A stretch of DNA of 64,000 nt from Paenibacillus pabuli NBRC 13638 (lineage in GTDB: Bacteria > Bacillota > Bacilli > Paenibacillales > Paenibacillaceae), in the NCBI RefSeq assembly GCF_001514495.1, contig NZ_BCNM01000009.1, positions 1 to 64,000 of the forward strand, written 5' to 3'. Of this stretch, positions 26,522 through 38,900 are shown one piece after another (position 1 is the stretch's first letter; each line of letters begins with the position of its first letter). The position numbers and the translations under genes are program-made. The notes below the pieces were generated by a model. The model was not told the DNA's origin. It ran no database searches and saw only the letters and a program-made list of their open reading frames with translations.

Positions 26522-28359
26522 CAGGCATCCCCCTTACTACGATCTGTATTCGCACGCAATCCCCAATCTATAAACCGAACGATGCCCTGATTCAGCACCT
26601 CAAGCTCCTGCCGATTCATCGCATAATGACCCATCATTAGCGCGTTAACATACAACATCTCTATGGCAATCGGGGTCATTTGGGGATCCGGAGACGTCAG
26701 CACCCGCTGAATAATGGGATTGTTAATGTTCAGGTACAGGGTGGAATACCCTGCCGAACCAATCCCTGAAGACAATGAACCAAGGACGGAAGAGAACAGC
26801 TCCGTACTCTCCTCGCTTGCTTTTTCCAGTGCACGGAGTGTGGAAGACTCCTGCGAGAGCGTGAACAGCACAGGCAGATCTGCTGGCTTAAACCCTTTGA
26901 CCTCTGCACGGCAGCGGAAACGTTGCAATGCAGAATCAGCGAGGCGCAACGCATCATAATACTGATTTCGTTCAGCTGGCGGCACATCAGTGAAACTCAT
27001 GGATACTTCATCCGGCTGTAATCGTTCCGTCTTTACATGCTGTACAGCGAGTGGAAGCATCGCCATCAAATCGCTGTCGTAAATGTACCCGCCGTTAATA
27101 ACGAGCATCGATTGTGCGGAAGCGACATGATGAATCTGACGATACTCATCTACCGATGCAGTAAAGTACAACGTCTCTCCCTCATCCATCAGTTCGCCCA
27201 GTTCCCGATGACCCCGGGTGCTCTCAAACGGAAGCCAGCGGTGAATCATCGCGTAAAATTCCTGATCCTGCACAGCCAGTGCCTTCATCGACAGTGCATG
27301 CAGACGAATCAGCTTCTGCAGCCGCTCCGTCTGACTCTCTGCCATGTCGGCCAAGCCCTTACGAAGAGCATCTCCGAGTTCGGAGCGTACCTCTTCCAGC
27401 TTTTCATTTTCATAAAAATGTTCCCGTGAAGCCGTCGGTTGAAGCTCATCTGTCCAGATCAGACATTTCACGAAGAAAGCCCAATCCGGTAAAATATTCT
27501 CCGCCTTCTCCGAGATCAACATTCTCTTCAGATACACACGATGGGAACGCTTGGCATTCAGATTAACGGCATGGGGCAGCACATAAGCAATGCCTCCTGT
27601 ACGGCCAGAAGCTGTCGTCAGTGGAATGTAATCCTGAAACTTCTCTCCAAGCAAGCGTTCACCAAAAGCCAGTACTTCTGTTCTGCGTCCACGTGCGAGT
27701 TCAGGCTCCATCAGCCAGCTCGGCGACTGGCTATTTACAATATGTTGAACCCCCTCACTATGAAGGGTAACCGGATACGGCAGCAGCGCTCCATAATAGA
27801 ACAAGGCTTCCTTCACATATTCCGCTTCAAAATAATGGGCTGCCTCCGGCGTACAACGCAGATACACTTTCGTACCCGGGGACAGCTGCACGTCTAGTTG
27901 CCGAATCGTATAGGTGCCGTCCGGCTTGCCTCTCCACTCCATCGAAGGTCCACCCTTCGCAGATTGCGTCAGCATGACGATTTCATGACTCACCATGAAA
28001 CAGGACAACAATCCGATTCCAAAGCGTCCGATGAAAGATGTCTCTCCATCCAGCAGGGCCTGCTGTCCTCGTTTCGAGGATTGACCTATCATCGCCAGGA
28101 ACTCATGTATATCCGCTTCCGTCAAGCCAATGCCGTTGTCCTCCACCATCATCGTGCGCTGCTCACCCGTTCCCGTCAGTTCCACGCGAACTTCGCTCTG
28201 GAACCCAGGCTCTGCCTCTGTTCGGGCTGTAATGGCATCGGTTGCGTTCTGCATGAGTTCACGTAAAAATACTTTGGGACTGCTGTATAGATGGTTCGAT
28301 AGAATCTGGATCATACCGCTCAGGTTCACCTGGAAACGATATTCGTTGGATGCTGTCAT
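26521..28359 (-). CDS. divergent Hsp90-family ATPase (HtpG-like)
   Basis: A 612-residue Hsp90-family protein. The GHKL nucleotide site is complete: Glu34 and Asn38 in FLRELMQNATDAI, Asp74 in DNGIGLT, and the lid glycines in GRFGIGLLSCFMVS. The middle-domain catalytic-loop arginine is visible in TASREHFYE. Outside these motifs it departs clearly from HtpG, with an altered C-terminal region ending DRSKGDA. The open frame extends to 28575, but GGAAGGTGA directly precedes ATG 28359, where the homologous N-terminus begins. It overlaps the helical-repeat gene downstream. No second Hsp90 gene is in the window, so whether it replaces or supplements HtpG is unknown. Confidence 0.87.
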   Translation of the reverse strand: MTASNEYRFQVNLSGMIQILSNHLYSSPKVFLRELMQNATDAITARTEAEPGFQSEVRVELTGTGEQRTMMVEDNGIGLTEADIHEFLAMIGQSSKRGQQALLDGETSFIGRFGIGLLSCFMVSHEIVMLTQSAKGGPSMEWRGKPDGTYTIRQLDVQLSPGTKVYLRCTPEAAHYFEAEYVKEALFYYGALLPYPVTLHSEGVQHIVNSQSPSWLMEPELARGRRTEVLAFGERLLGEKFQDYIPLTTASGRTGGIAYVLPHAVNLNAKRSHRVYLKRMLISEKAENILPDWAFFVKCLIWTDELQPTASREHFYENEKLEEVRSELGDALRKGLADMAESQTERLQKLIRLHALSMKALAVQDQEFYAMIHRWLPFESTRGHRELGELMDEGETLYFTASVDEYRQIHHVASAQSMLVINGGYIYDSDLMAMLPLAVQHVKTERLQPDEVSMSFTDVPPAERNQYYDALRLADSALQRFRCRAEVKGFKPADLPVLFTLSQESSTLRALEKASEESTELFSSVLGSLSSGIGSAGYSTLYLNINNPIIQRVLTSPDPQMTPIAIEMLYVNALMMGHYAMNRQELEVLNQGIVRFIDWGLRANTDRSKGDA

Positions 28360-28800
28360 TTCGCTCACCTTCCTCATGGTCCAATACATCAAATACCCAG
28401 AATATATGTGTGCATATGATGTGTTAGACGAAATAGATATGTATTGCTTAGAAACGGGCGTTCCTCGAATGGATACGCCAAGTGACGACATCAAACCGGC
28501 CCTGGTTAACCAAGACCGGTTTCGATGGATATTCAGGCATTCACGTATGTAAGAGGCCTTAGGTCTAATTACCACGTTATGGATGGCAATGAAACGGGAT
28601 ATTGCATCCTTTTAACCAGAATACATGGTAATGACCAGAGTGGAAACAAACCTGAGACCCGATTTCGCCGGACTTTAGGGTGAAGTTGGTGCCTGGGTTT
28701 GGGACTTAAGAAGGAGAACACTTTAATTTTGAACTTCATTTGAACGATAGGAGCGGGTTGGACGTATAATCTCCAAACTCAGATCGGACGGTGAATATAT
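28360..28800. other. divergent intergenic region, Hsp90-like / ABC exporter
   Basis: 441 bases with promoters for both directions expected. No gene was seen. The notable element is the dyad at 28493-28522. The sequence upstream of the ABC gene (near 28765) contains TATAAT-like ACGTATAATC. Confidence 0.4.
28493..28522. promoter_or_regulatory. 30-base dyad upstream of the Hsp90-like gene
   Basis: AAACCGG and CCGGTTT arms flank an inner perfect palindrome TGGTTAACCA. It lies 134 bases upstream of the Hsp90-like start. There is no T run, so an operator is more likely than a terminator. It does not resemble CIRCE (TTAGCACTC), the CtsR site or other heat-shock operators I know. Confidence 0.4.
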
Positions 28801-29706
28801 ATGATTGAAGTTCGTAACATTTCCAAGCAATTCAAAGTGCATCAGGCACTGAACGATGTCAGCTTTAAGGTTGAAAAAGGTAGCGTTACCGGGCTAATTG
28901 GGCCCAATGGTTCGGGCAAAACCACCTTGATCCGCATCATGAATGGTGTTCTTGGCGCTTCGGGTGGGCAAGTGAGCATTAACGGCCTTGATCCCTTCCG
29001 CGAGACGGAGAACGTACTAGCCTTATGCGGCACACTTACCGAACAGAGTGGACTGTATGAAAATATGAGCGGACGTGACAACCTGATCTTCTTCGCTGAA
29101 GCATTCGGTGTGCCGCATGCCAAAGCACGAATCGATGAACTCGTAGCTCTGTTTGAATTGCAGGATTATCAACATCGAAAAGTGGGCACCTACAGCACAG
29201 GCATGAAAAAACGCGTAGGTCTTGCTCGTGTGCTGCTGCATCGCCCTTCCGTCCTCTTTCTGGATGAGCCGACCAACGGACTTGACCCTGACGGAATCCA
29301 GATGGTACTTCGTATCATTCGTCGACTGAACCAGGAGGAAAACATGACCATCCTCGTTTCATCTCATGTGCTGTCCCAGCTTTCGGCCGTATGTGATCGG
29401 TATATTTTTATGGAAAAGGGTCGCAAAGTGGAAGAAGGTACGGAGCAGGAGATTGTGAACCGTTATCTGACCACACCACGAATCGAAGTTGAAGCGACCA
29501 TGCCGGACGGATGGATGGCCTTAAAAGAATACAAGCCGGAAGTGATTTCAGCATATAAAGCCATATTTCAACTCCAATCCAGGGATGAGATTCCAGTTCT
29601 GCTGCGGAGATTAACAGCGTATGGACAAGTCTATCAGGCACGCATCTTGGGCAGTGATCTGGAAAGTATTTATTTTGCCATTAGGGAGGCACACCATCAT
29701 GAATAA
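28801..29706 (+). CDS. ABC transporter ATP-binding protein (ABC-2 exporter)
   Basis: A 301-residue ATPase: Walker A GPNGSGKTT (34-42), Q-loop region with TEQSGLYENMSG, signature YSTGMKKR, Walker B VLFLDEPTNGLDPDG and switch VSSHVLSQL. The C-terminal 75 residues are the regulatory extension typical of NatA/CcmA-like exporters. Its partner permease overlaps it by 8 bases. The cargo (drug, peptide or lipid) cannot be told. Confidence 0.92.
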   Translation: MIEVRNISKQFKVHQALNDVSFKVEKGSVTGLIGPNGSGKTTLIRIMNGVLGASGGQVSINGLDPFRETENVLALCGTLTEQSGLYENMSGRDNLIFFAEAFGVPHAKARIDELVALFELQDYQHRKVGTYSTGMKKRVGLARVLLHRPSVLFLDEPTNGLDPDGIQMVLRIIRRLNQEENMTILVSSHVLSQLSAVCDRYIFMEKGRKVEEGTEQEIVNRYLTTPRIEVEATMPDGWMALKEYKPEVISAYKAIFQLQSRDEIPVLLRRLTAYGQVYQARILGSDLESIYFAIREAHHHE

Positions 29707-30532
29707 TCGCCAAGCCATACGTGCACTTGTACGCAAAGACATTCAAGCCATCACAGCCAGTGTTCAGCTCTGGTTGCCAATGTTGATCGTTCCATTGATT
29801 ATCGGAATTATCATGCCCGCGGTACTCATATGGACAGCCTCAAGGATGGAGCTTCAATCCCTGGGCAATATGAGCTTCCTGCTTGATACGCTAAATACCT
29901 TAACCGATTCCGGCCAGATCCCCCAGCTCGCTTCCATGCCTACGGATAACCATCGTATTGTCTATTATCTGGCCTTGTACATGTTTGCCCCGTTGTTTCT
30001 GATCATTCCGGTGATGGCATCCAGCATTCTGACGGCGAACAGCTTTGCAGGTGAAAAGGAGCGAAAGACACTGGAAGGTCTTCTTTTCACGCCGATGAGT
30101 ATGGATACGTTGTTTAAGGGAAAGGTGCTGGCTGCTCTTATTCCTTCCCTGTTGTTATCCTGGACTACATTCATCATCTACGGAATCATTGCCAATATCC
30201 TGATGTATCCGATGTTTGGGAAATGGATGTTTCCCAATCTGAACTGGATCATTCTTATTCTCTGGGTGGTTCCGGCATGCAGTCTTGTGGTCATTCTGTT
30301 TAATGTATTGATTTCGGCCAAGGTACGGGGATTTCAGGAAGCTTATCAACTGGGTGGATTAGTAGTCATTCCATTGCTTGCACTGATTGCCGGTCAGGCG
30401 AGCGGCATGCTGCTAATTAGTCCATTCATGCTGCTCCTGATCGGAGCGGTGCTTCTGCTCATCAGTTTCGCTCTGCTTCGCCTGATCACCCTGTGGAACA
30501 GTCGACAGCAGCTGGCAGAGAGCCAGATTTAA
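29699..30532 (+). CDS. ABC-2 type permease
   Basis: A 277-residue integral membrane protein with about six hydrophobic segments (PMLIVPLIIGIIMPAVLIW, LFLIIPVMASSILTANSFAG, then four C-terminal helices). The motif GEKERKTLEGLLFTP is common to ABC-2 permeases. ATG 29699 has GGGAGG 9 bases upstream. The longer frame starting at 29621 lies in the ATPase gene. It forms an exporter with the preceding ATPase. Confidence 0.9.
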   Translation: MNNRQAIRALVRKDIQAITASVQLWLPMLIVPLIIGIIMPAVLIWTASRMELQSLGNMSFLLDTLNTLTDSGQIPQLASMPTDNHRIVYYLALYMFAPLFLIIPVMASSILTANSFAGEKERKTLEGLLFTPMSMDTLFKGKVLAALIPSLLLSWTTFIIYGIIANILMYPMFGKWMFPNLNWIILILWVVPACSLVVILFNVLISAKVRGFQEAYQLGGLVVIPLLALIAGQASGMLLISPFMLLLIGAVLLLISFALLRLITLWNSRQQLAESQI

Positions 30533-30879
30533 GCGGAATAGGTTACAGTTTACATTTTATTATTTTATATTTTATTAAGGGGCTGTCCCATAAGTCATGA
30601 ACATGACGGTGGACGCCCTTGTTCGCGTTAATTTGCTCTAACGAATCTGACAAACGTTATTCGCTGCCATTTACACCGTTCTGAGATGTAACGAATTCCA
30701 GAGAAGTTACTTCATCGATGGGGTAAATTTTTAGGCTCTGATGCCGAGTTTGCAGCTAAATAACGCTATTCATTTTTGTACATTCCCCCAAATAGGATCT
30801 ATAACATATTTTCCATAGTTTACCGATATAACTAAAGGTGTTAACTGTATATATAATGAAGAAGGGTGATGATTGATTC
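30533..30879. other. intergenic region with a structured noncoding segment
   Basis: 347 bases. After the family B arm (30578-30608), bases 30620-30780 hold several related short motifs (TAACGAAT near 30638 and 30690, GTTATTCG, GTAAC...GTTAC) that suggest a folded repeat element rather than a gene. The last 60 bases carry the promoter and ribosome binding site of the next gene. Confidence 0.45.
30578..30608 (+). repeat. dispersed repeat, family B, single arm
   Basis: CTGTCCCATAAGTCATGA with flanking bases matches, over 30 positions with about three differences, the reverse complement of 62969-62998, an arm of the hairpin after the ABC-F gene. No facing arm is seen here, so this is a single or truncated copy. 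Confidence 0.7.
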
Positions 30880-32166
30880 ATGAACAAATGGTCCTCACGT
30901 GTGCAACGTACCCTCTGCGCCATGCTGCTGTTTATATTGATGGCAGCAGCGACACTGGGAGGCGGGAACGGTGCGCAAGCAGCCTCACTCAACCAATCCA
31001 CCGTCTATTATGATTCCGATGGTGTATTGTACAAAGTATCCGGTGACGGAAGCAGCACAACTGAGGTTTTACTGGATTTCGAAGGGGTTGACCTTGTCGA
31101 GGCAGGCTCCTACCTCTACTACACGCAGTCCAAATCGTCCACAACATTGCTTCGCGTCCCAAATGATGGTTCACGTGATTCAGCAGAAATTTATGCTACA
31201 GACGTATTAAACTACTTTTCAGACAACGGGTTCATCTATTATATGGATGCCAAAGGTGCAATCTATCGTGCGAACGGTAATAGCGAAGCCTCGACTGTCA
31301 AAAAAATTGCTGACAATGCGGATACCGATTTCCCGCTCCTCACTGTAACGAAAAGTCGCGTGTACTATAACGCGCTCGTTAACGGAAATACCTGGATCGT
31401 TTCCAAAGCATCCAATGGCAGCGGAGCCGTACAACGGATTGCCGCAGGCGCAGTAGAAGGTCGTTATTTTATGCATCCAGCCAAAAATGAACTTCAACTC
31501 ATGGTCAATACCAACCCGTATGAACAGGTATATTCCACCAATGCGGTTGTGATGTATAAGGTTAATTACAGCACAGGCAAAGCCACAGCTGTTAACCCAA
31601 AAGCAAAGCTCGATGTCAATGCAGTATATTCTGGCGGCTGGGGTAATAACCTTTATGTGTATAATCAAGGCATCAAGTTGGACAGCAACAAGGACTACAA
31701 CTATGCGATCGGCAAAGCTTTTGCATTGACTACTTCTGGCAAGACCCTTCAGGTCCACAGCAAAAGCATTCGAGAGGTGGACGCATTAGGTACAGATAAA
31801 ATGATTATTGTGGATGCAGATAAAAAGGCTTACGCCAAAACCATCTCCGGCAACAAAATATCCAAATCTGCCAATCTGAATCTAAGTAACGTCACCTATG
31901 TGGCCAATCAATTCAACAACGGCACACCAACGCTTGCATACATATCAGGCAGCAATGGACTATATTCCGTTACCACTGCTCTTAAAGTAACCAAACTTGC
32001 CGGAGATGAATGGGATACATTCCAGTTCATAGCTGATGTTCCGGGAATGTTCTACATCAACGCCAATGATCTGTACCGTTTGTACCACGTGCAAGCGAGC
32101 GGTACAGGCAAAAAGTCGTTAAGCGACGTTTTCCTGGACGATATCCTGTTGGTAACCCCTAACTAA
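30880..32166 (+). CDS. secreted DUF5050-like beta-propeller protein
   Basis: A 428-residue exported protein. The signal peptide runs to about residue 35 (hydrophobic LCAMLLFILMAAATLGG, then AQA-A). The mature part is a series of short beta repeats with a Tyr-Tyr/Tyr-x-Tyr rhythm (VYYDSDGVLYKVSGDG, YLYYTQSKSSTTLLRV, FIYYMDAKGAIYRANG, VYYNALVNGNTWIV), the pattern of DUF5050-type propellers. No catalytic motif was recognised. AAGGGTG precedes the ATG by about 11 bases. Monocistronic with its own strong terminator. Confidence 0.8.
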   Translation: MNKWSSRVQRTLCAMLLFILMAAATLGGGNGAQAASLNQSTVYYDSDGVLYKVSGDGSSTTEVLLDFEGVDLVEAGSYLYYTQSKSSTTLLRVPNDGSRDSAEIYATDVLNYFSDNGFIYYMDAKGAIYRANGNSEASTVKKIADNADTDFPLLTVTKSRVYYNALVNGNTWIVSKASNGSGAVQRIAAGAVEGRYFMHPAKNELQLMVNTNPYEQVYSTNAVVMYKVNYSTGKATAVNPKAKLDVNAVYSGGWGNNLYVYNQGIKLDSNKDYNYAIGKAFALTTSGKTLQVHSKSIREVDALGTDKMIIVDADKKAYAKTISGNKISKSANLNLSNVTYVANQFNNGTPTLAYISGSNGLYSVTTALKVTKLAGDEWDTFQFIADVPGMFYINANDLYRLYHVQASGTGKKSLSDVFLDDILLVTPN

Positions 32167-32183
32167 AATCATATATATCCAAG

Positions 32184-32232
32184 GAAGAGGATCACCTTAC
32201 AGCCTTTAACGGCTCGAGGTATCCTCTTTTTT
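32184..32232 (+). terminator. terminator of the propeller-protein gene
   Basis: Stem GAGGAT...CCT...AGCC pairs with GGCT...AGG...ATCCTC and is followed by a run of seven T, 18 bases after the stop. Confidence 0.88.
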
Positions 32233-32272
32233 TCATGTCACAAACTATTTTTCAAAAACACCTTCCATATGA

Positions 32273-32291
32273 GAATGATAATTGTTATCAT
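32273..32291. promoter_or_regulatory. Fur box upstream of the Btr-like gene
   Basis: AATGATAA-TTG-TTATCATT is a perfect inverted repeat. Its core TGATAATTGTTATCA (32275-32289) matches the Bacillota Fur consensus TGATAATNATTATCA at all but one position. It lies 30 bases before the regulator's start, so the gene should be induced by iron starvation. Confidence 0.85.
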
Positions 32292-32320
32292 TAAGAAAAT
32301 AAGACAAAAGGATGGTCCGT

Positions 32321-33949
32321 ATGACTGAACAGCTGCCCTTCATTTCTGAAGCCTCATCTCTACCGCTCCTCTCTTCCATGTGCCGCGTACGCCGCGAGGA
32401 GCATTTTCGTGTGCAAGGCAAGACGGTGTCCCGGCCCATGCTCTGTCTTATTTTGAAAGGCGACGGTGTCCTGGTCCTCAATGATCAGGTTTATACAGCT
32501 CAAGCCAATCATCTGTTCTTTCTGCAACCTGGAACGATCATGGAGGCGGCTGCACGCTCGGCTGTCACAGAGTTTCTATTGCTCAGCATGGATACCGTTC
32601 GTTTGCAGCAGGTGCACGGTGAATGGAAGATGACTTCCGCTCCCGGCTTCCCGCTCGGTTGGCAAACCGGCCGATTACTGGTTCGTCATGAACGACAGGC
32701 CGTGTCACGATGTGAACAATTGTATGAAACCTATCGCGGTGCTCAACCGGATCACTTCATTAGCATACATAGCCAACTGCAGGATCTGTTGCAGTATCTA
32801 TCCGAGAATCGGCTTGAAGAAAACTATGAAAGAGTCGATCCTGCGCTGGAACGCAGCATTATGTATATGCGTCAGTTCATGAGTGAGGGTATCAGCATGG
32901 ATCAACTCGCCAAAATTGCCGGACTGACAGCAAGTTCATATTCTCGAAGTTTCAAAAAAACCAAAGGCATGTCACCGACCGATTATCTGAACCGATTACG
33001 GATTGACGAAGCCAAAAAACAGCTCCAACAGGAATATTGTGTACTCAAAGACGTCGCCGAGTCTGTCGGTTATGGCAATGAATATTATTTCAGCCGCAAA
33101 TTCAAACAATCCGTTGGGATTGCACCCAGCCTATATATGAAAAGAGACCAGCTGCGCGTGGCTACGGCGTCCATAACAGGACTTCATGAGAATCTCTCTT
33201 CTCTTGGACTGTACCCGGTAGCAGTGATGGATGAATTCCGTGATCGGGAACAGAATGAGGCTGAACAACATCAGCAGCTAATTCAACAATTGGATAGGCT
33301 GCGGCAGGCAAAGCCAGACCTGATTATCGCTGACTTCTACCATAAGACCCATTACGATAGGTTAAGAGGTATCGCCCCAACCGTCGTACTTGATCCGCCC
33401 TCGGATTGGAAAGAATATCATTTTCGTTTGGCTGAGCTGGTTGGACGGGATAAGCAGGCTTTGCAAAATGTAAAACAACTGGAGCTACGCAGCCTTGAAG
33501 CTGGCCTTCACTTGCAGCACCATTTCGGACAAGAGCGTATCATGCTTATGCAGGTTACAACCCAGTCCATTCGAATTCATGAATATGCCACGCATCCATT
33601 AGACCACCTTTTATACGGTGAATTGGGACTACATCCTGGACAGATCATATCTACAGATGTAATGACCGGCGAATATTCAGCTGATAGCATCCCTCTGCTG
33701 GACACGGACCACCTCTTCATTCATCGCATCTCCAATCAGCCTGCCAGCGAGAAGCTGCTCCGGCGCATGAAGCAAACCGCCGCCTGGAATCGCTCAGCTG
33801 CCGTATTGAAGGGTAACGTACACGATATCTCTGATTGGCCGCTAATGTGCTGGAATCCGTTCGGACGCTATCAGATTATAGACGAACTGGAACAGATCGT
33901 TCAGCAGCATAGATCCTTATCACGTGCGGGATTAATCGGGCAATTGTAG
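32321..33949 (+). CDS. AraC-family regulator with siderophore-binding domain, Btr-like
   Basis: A 542-residue regulator: an N-terminal cupin-like region, an AraC HTH pair at about 170-285 (MDQLAKIAGLTASSYSRSF; VAESVGYGNEYYFSRKFKQ), and a C-terminal periplasmic-binding fold of the ferric-siderophore type (ASITGLHENLSSLGLYPVAV; KPDLIIADFYHK). In B. subtilis Btr binds bacillibactin through such a domain and activates feuABC. The first ATG (32312) overlaps the ribosome binding site AAAAGG, so ATG 32321 is chosen. A Fur box precedes it. No siderophore transporter adjoins it, so its target lies elsewhere. Confidence 0.88.
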   Translation: MTEQLPFISEASSLPLLSSMCRVRREEHFRVQGKTVSRPMLCLILKGDGVLVLNDQVYTAQANHLFFLQPGTIMEAAARSAVTEFLLLSMDTVRLQQVHGEWKMTSAPGFPLGWQTGRLLVRHERQAVSRCEQLYETYRGAQPDHFISIHSQLQDLLQYLSENRLEENYERVDPALERSIMYMRQFMSEGISMDQLAKIAGLTASSYSRSFKKTKGMSPTDYLNRLRIDEAKKQLQQEYCVLKDVAESVGYGNEYYFSRKFKQSVGIAPSLYMKRDQLRVATASITGLHENLSSLGLYPVAVMDEFRDREQNEAEQHQQLIQQLDRLRQAKPDLIIADFYHKTHYDRLRGIAPTVVLDPPSDWKEYHFRLAELVGRDKQALQNVKQLELRSLEAGLHLQHHFGQERIMLMQVTTQSIRIHEYATHPLDHLLYGELGLHPGQIISTDVMTGEYSADSIPLLDTDHLFIHRISNQPASEKLLRRMKQTAAWNRSAAVLKGNVHDISDWPLMCWNPFGRYQIIDELEQIVQQHRSLSRAGLIGQL

Positions 33950-33967
33950 ACGATAATATTCAAACAC

Positions 33968-34001
33968 AAAAGAACCCTATCCAATCTGGAAAGGGCTCTT
34001 T
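33968..34001 (-). terminator. terminator of the GbsR-type gene
   Basis: AAAGAGCCCT pairs with AGGGTTCTTT (one G-T pair) and is followed on the minus strand by TTTTGTG. It lies between the convergent Btr-like and GbsR-type genes. Confidence 0.65.
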
Positions 34002-34013
34002 GCTTTGTTGTTA

Positions 34014-34586
34014 TTAGTGTTCCTTGATTTCTTCCTTCGGAACCAGCTTGTATATTTCTTCATCTTCCATTGTATCAATCAATCGGTCCAACCATTTGTA
34101 ATAGGCTTCTGCTTGGAGGACCTTATGCTTGTCCCCCATAAGAATGTGAAGAAGTTCGGCATCTGCTTGTTCATCCAGGTCAGAAATCAAACGATTCAAT
34201 TCATCAACGGATTTGCGCAGTACCTGCAGGTTACTCTCCACGGCTTTTCTCCATTTAATCACGAAATAATCCGTAAACGTCTGATGCCAGTCATACTCCA
34301 CTTCATATAGGTCTTTCCGGGAGCCTTTGCTCCATACTTTATTCACCATTTTTAGATCCAGCAGTGTGCGTACGCCGGTACTCATGCTCGTTTTGCTCAT
34401 TTCCATTTCCCGGCCCATATCGTCAAGGGTCATTGGTTTGTCAGCAAAAAAAAGCAATCCATATAAGTGTCCCGTGGACAGCGTTACTCCGTAGAGATCC
34501 ATATTACGTCCAATGGCTTCAATGACGCGTTTACGGATTCTAAGAACGGTTGCTTGCTGTTCCTCTTCTAAATGGTCCAAGCCCAT
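34014..34586 (-). CDS. GbsR/OpcR-family transcriptional repressor
   Basis: A 190-residue GbsR-type (MarR-like) repressor. The winged helix includes STGHLYGLLFFADKPMTLDDMG and MSKTSMSTGVRTLLDLKMV, followed by a helical dimerisation region. In B. subtilis GbsR and OpcR control choline and betaine uptake genes. GGAGG lies 8 bases before ATG 34586; the earlier ATG has no site. It is divergent from the opuA operon, whose promoter region carries a large dyad, so direct control of opuA is likely. Confidence 0.88.
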   Translation of the reverse strand: MGLDHLEEEQQATVLRIRKRVIEAIGRNMDLYGVTLSTGHLYGLLFFADKPMTLDDMGREMEMSKTSMSTGVRTLLDLKMVNKVWSKGSRKDLYEVEYDWHQTFTDYFVIKWRKAVESNLQVLRKSVDELNRLISDLDEQADAELLHILMGDKHKVLQAEAYYKWLDRLIDTMEDEEIYKLVPKEEIKEH

Positions 34587-34878
34587 GCTTGCAACCTCCA
34601 TTCTGAACATTCCCAGTCTTGGCAAAAAAAATTGCAACGGTTTAGACCCTGCTTACATGGGAAAGTATCCTGCAGGACATCCTATATGCCAGAAGGCATT
34701 AGGCTACCCAATGTATTTAATGGGAACTTTACCAGGTTGCATCTGCCTACGACTATCTTTTAACCAATAAAAACAGCTTCAATTCAGCTCATTTTCTATT
34801 GTAGGAAAAGCGATATCAAATGTAAAGGTGCCTTATTAGCCAAAATAAGGAGGATGACAGAGCATATGGACGGAAAAC

Positions 34879-34952
34879 TTTGTACAGTTTTTACTGTACA
34901 AACATTATGTACTGTTTATTCAGTTGCTATACAGGTTAAGTATTGTTAGAAT
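34879..34952 (+). promoter_or_regulatory. opuA promoter with upstream GbsR-type operator
   Basis: TTTGTACAGT (34879-34888) and ACTGTACAAA (34893-34902) form a perfect 10-bp inverted repeat around TTTT. A further half-site-like ATGTACTGTTTA follows. Then come -35 TTGCTA (34924-34929), a 17-base spacer and -10 TAGAAT (34947-34952). Placement upstream of the promoter suits osmotic control by the neighbouring GbsR-type protein. Confidence 0.7.
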
Positions 34953-35080
34953 ACAAAACGTTACCCAGAAAGACGGGAAGCGAAGCAATTACCGGATTTC
35001 GTGGCTGGGCGCACAAGTGTATGGGCTTGTGGATGCTGAAAGCCGTTCGAAGTGCACAACACATCAGAAGGGGTGAAAAC
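34953..35080 (+). other. opuA 5' leader
   Basis: About 120 bases of predicted untranslated leader. CCCAG (near 34972) and CTGGG (near 35005) could close a stem. I see no known riboswitch; in particular the conserved c-di-AMP (ydaO) core is absent. The same stretch is open in the opuAA frame, but no ribosome binding site supports a longer protein. Confidence 0.4.
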
Positions 35081-38867
<3,787 letters not shown>

Positions 38868-38900
38868 ACCAGATTAAGATGGATAAACCTGAATTTGGTA

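Noticed and set aside
34943..35080. 46-residue N-terminal extension of OpuAA
   Set aside because: No ribosome binding site at the first ATG/TTG, no family precedent, and it would begin before the predicted transcription start near 34959.
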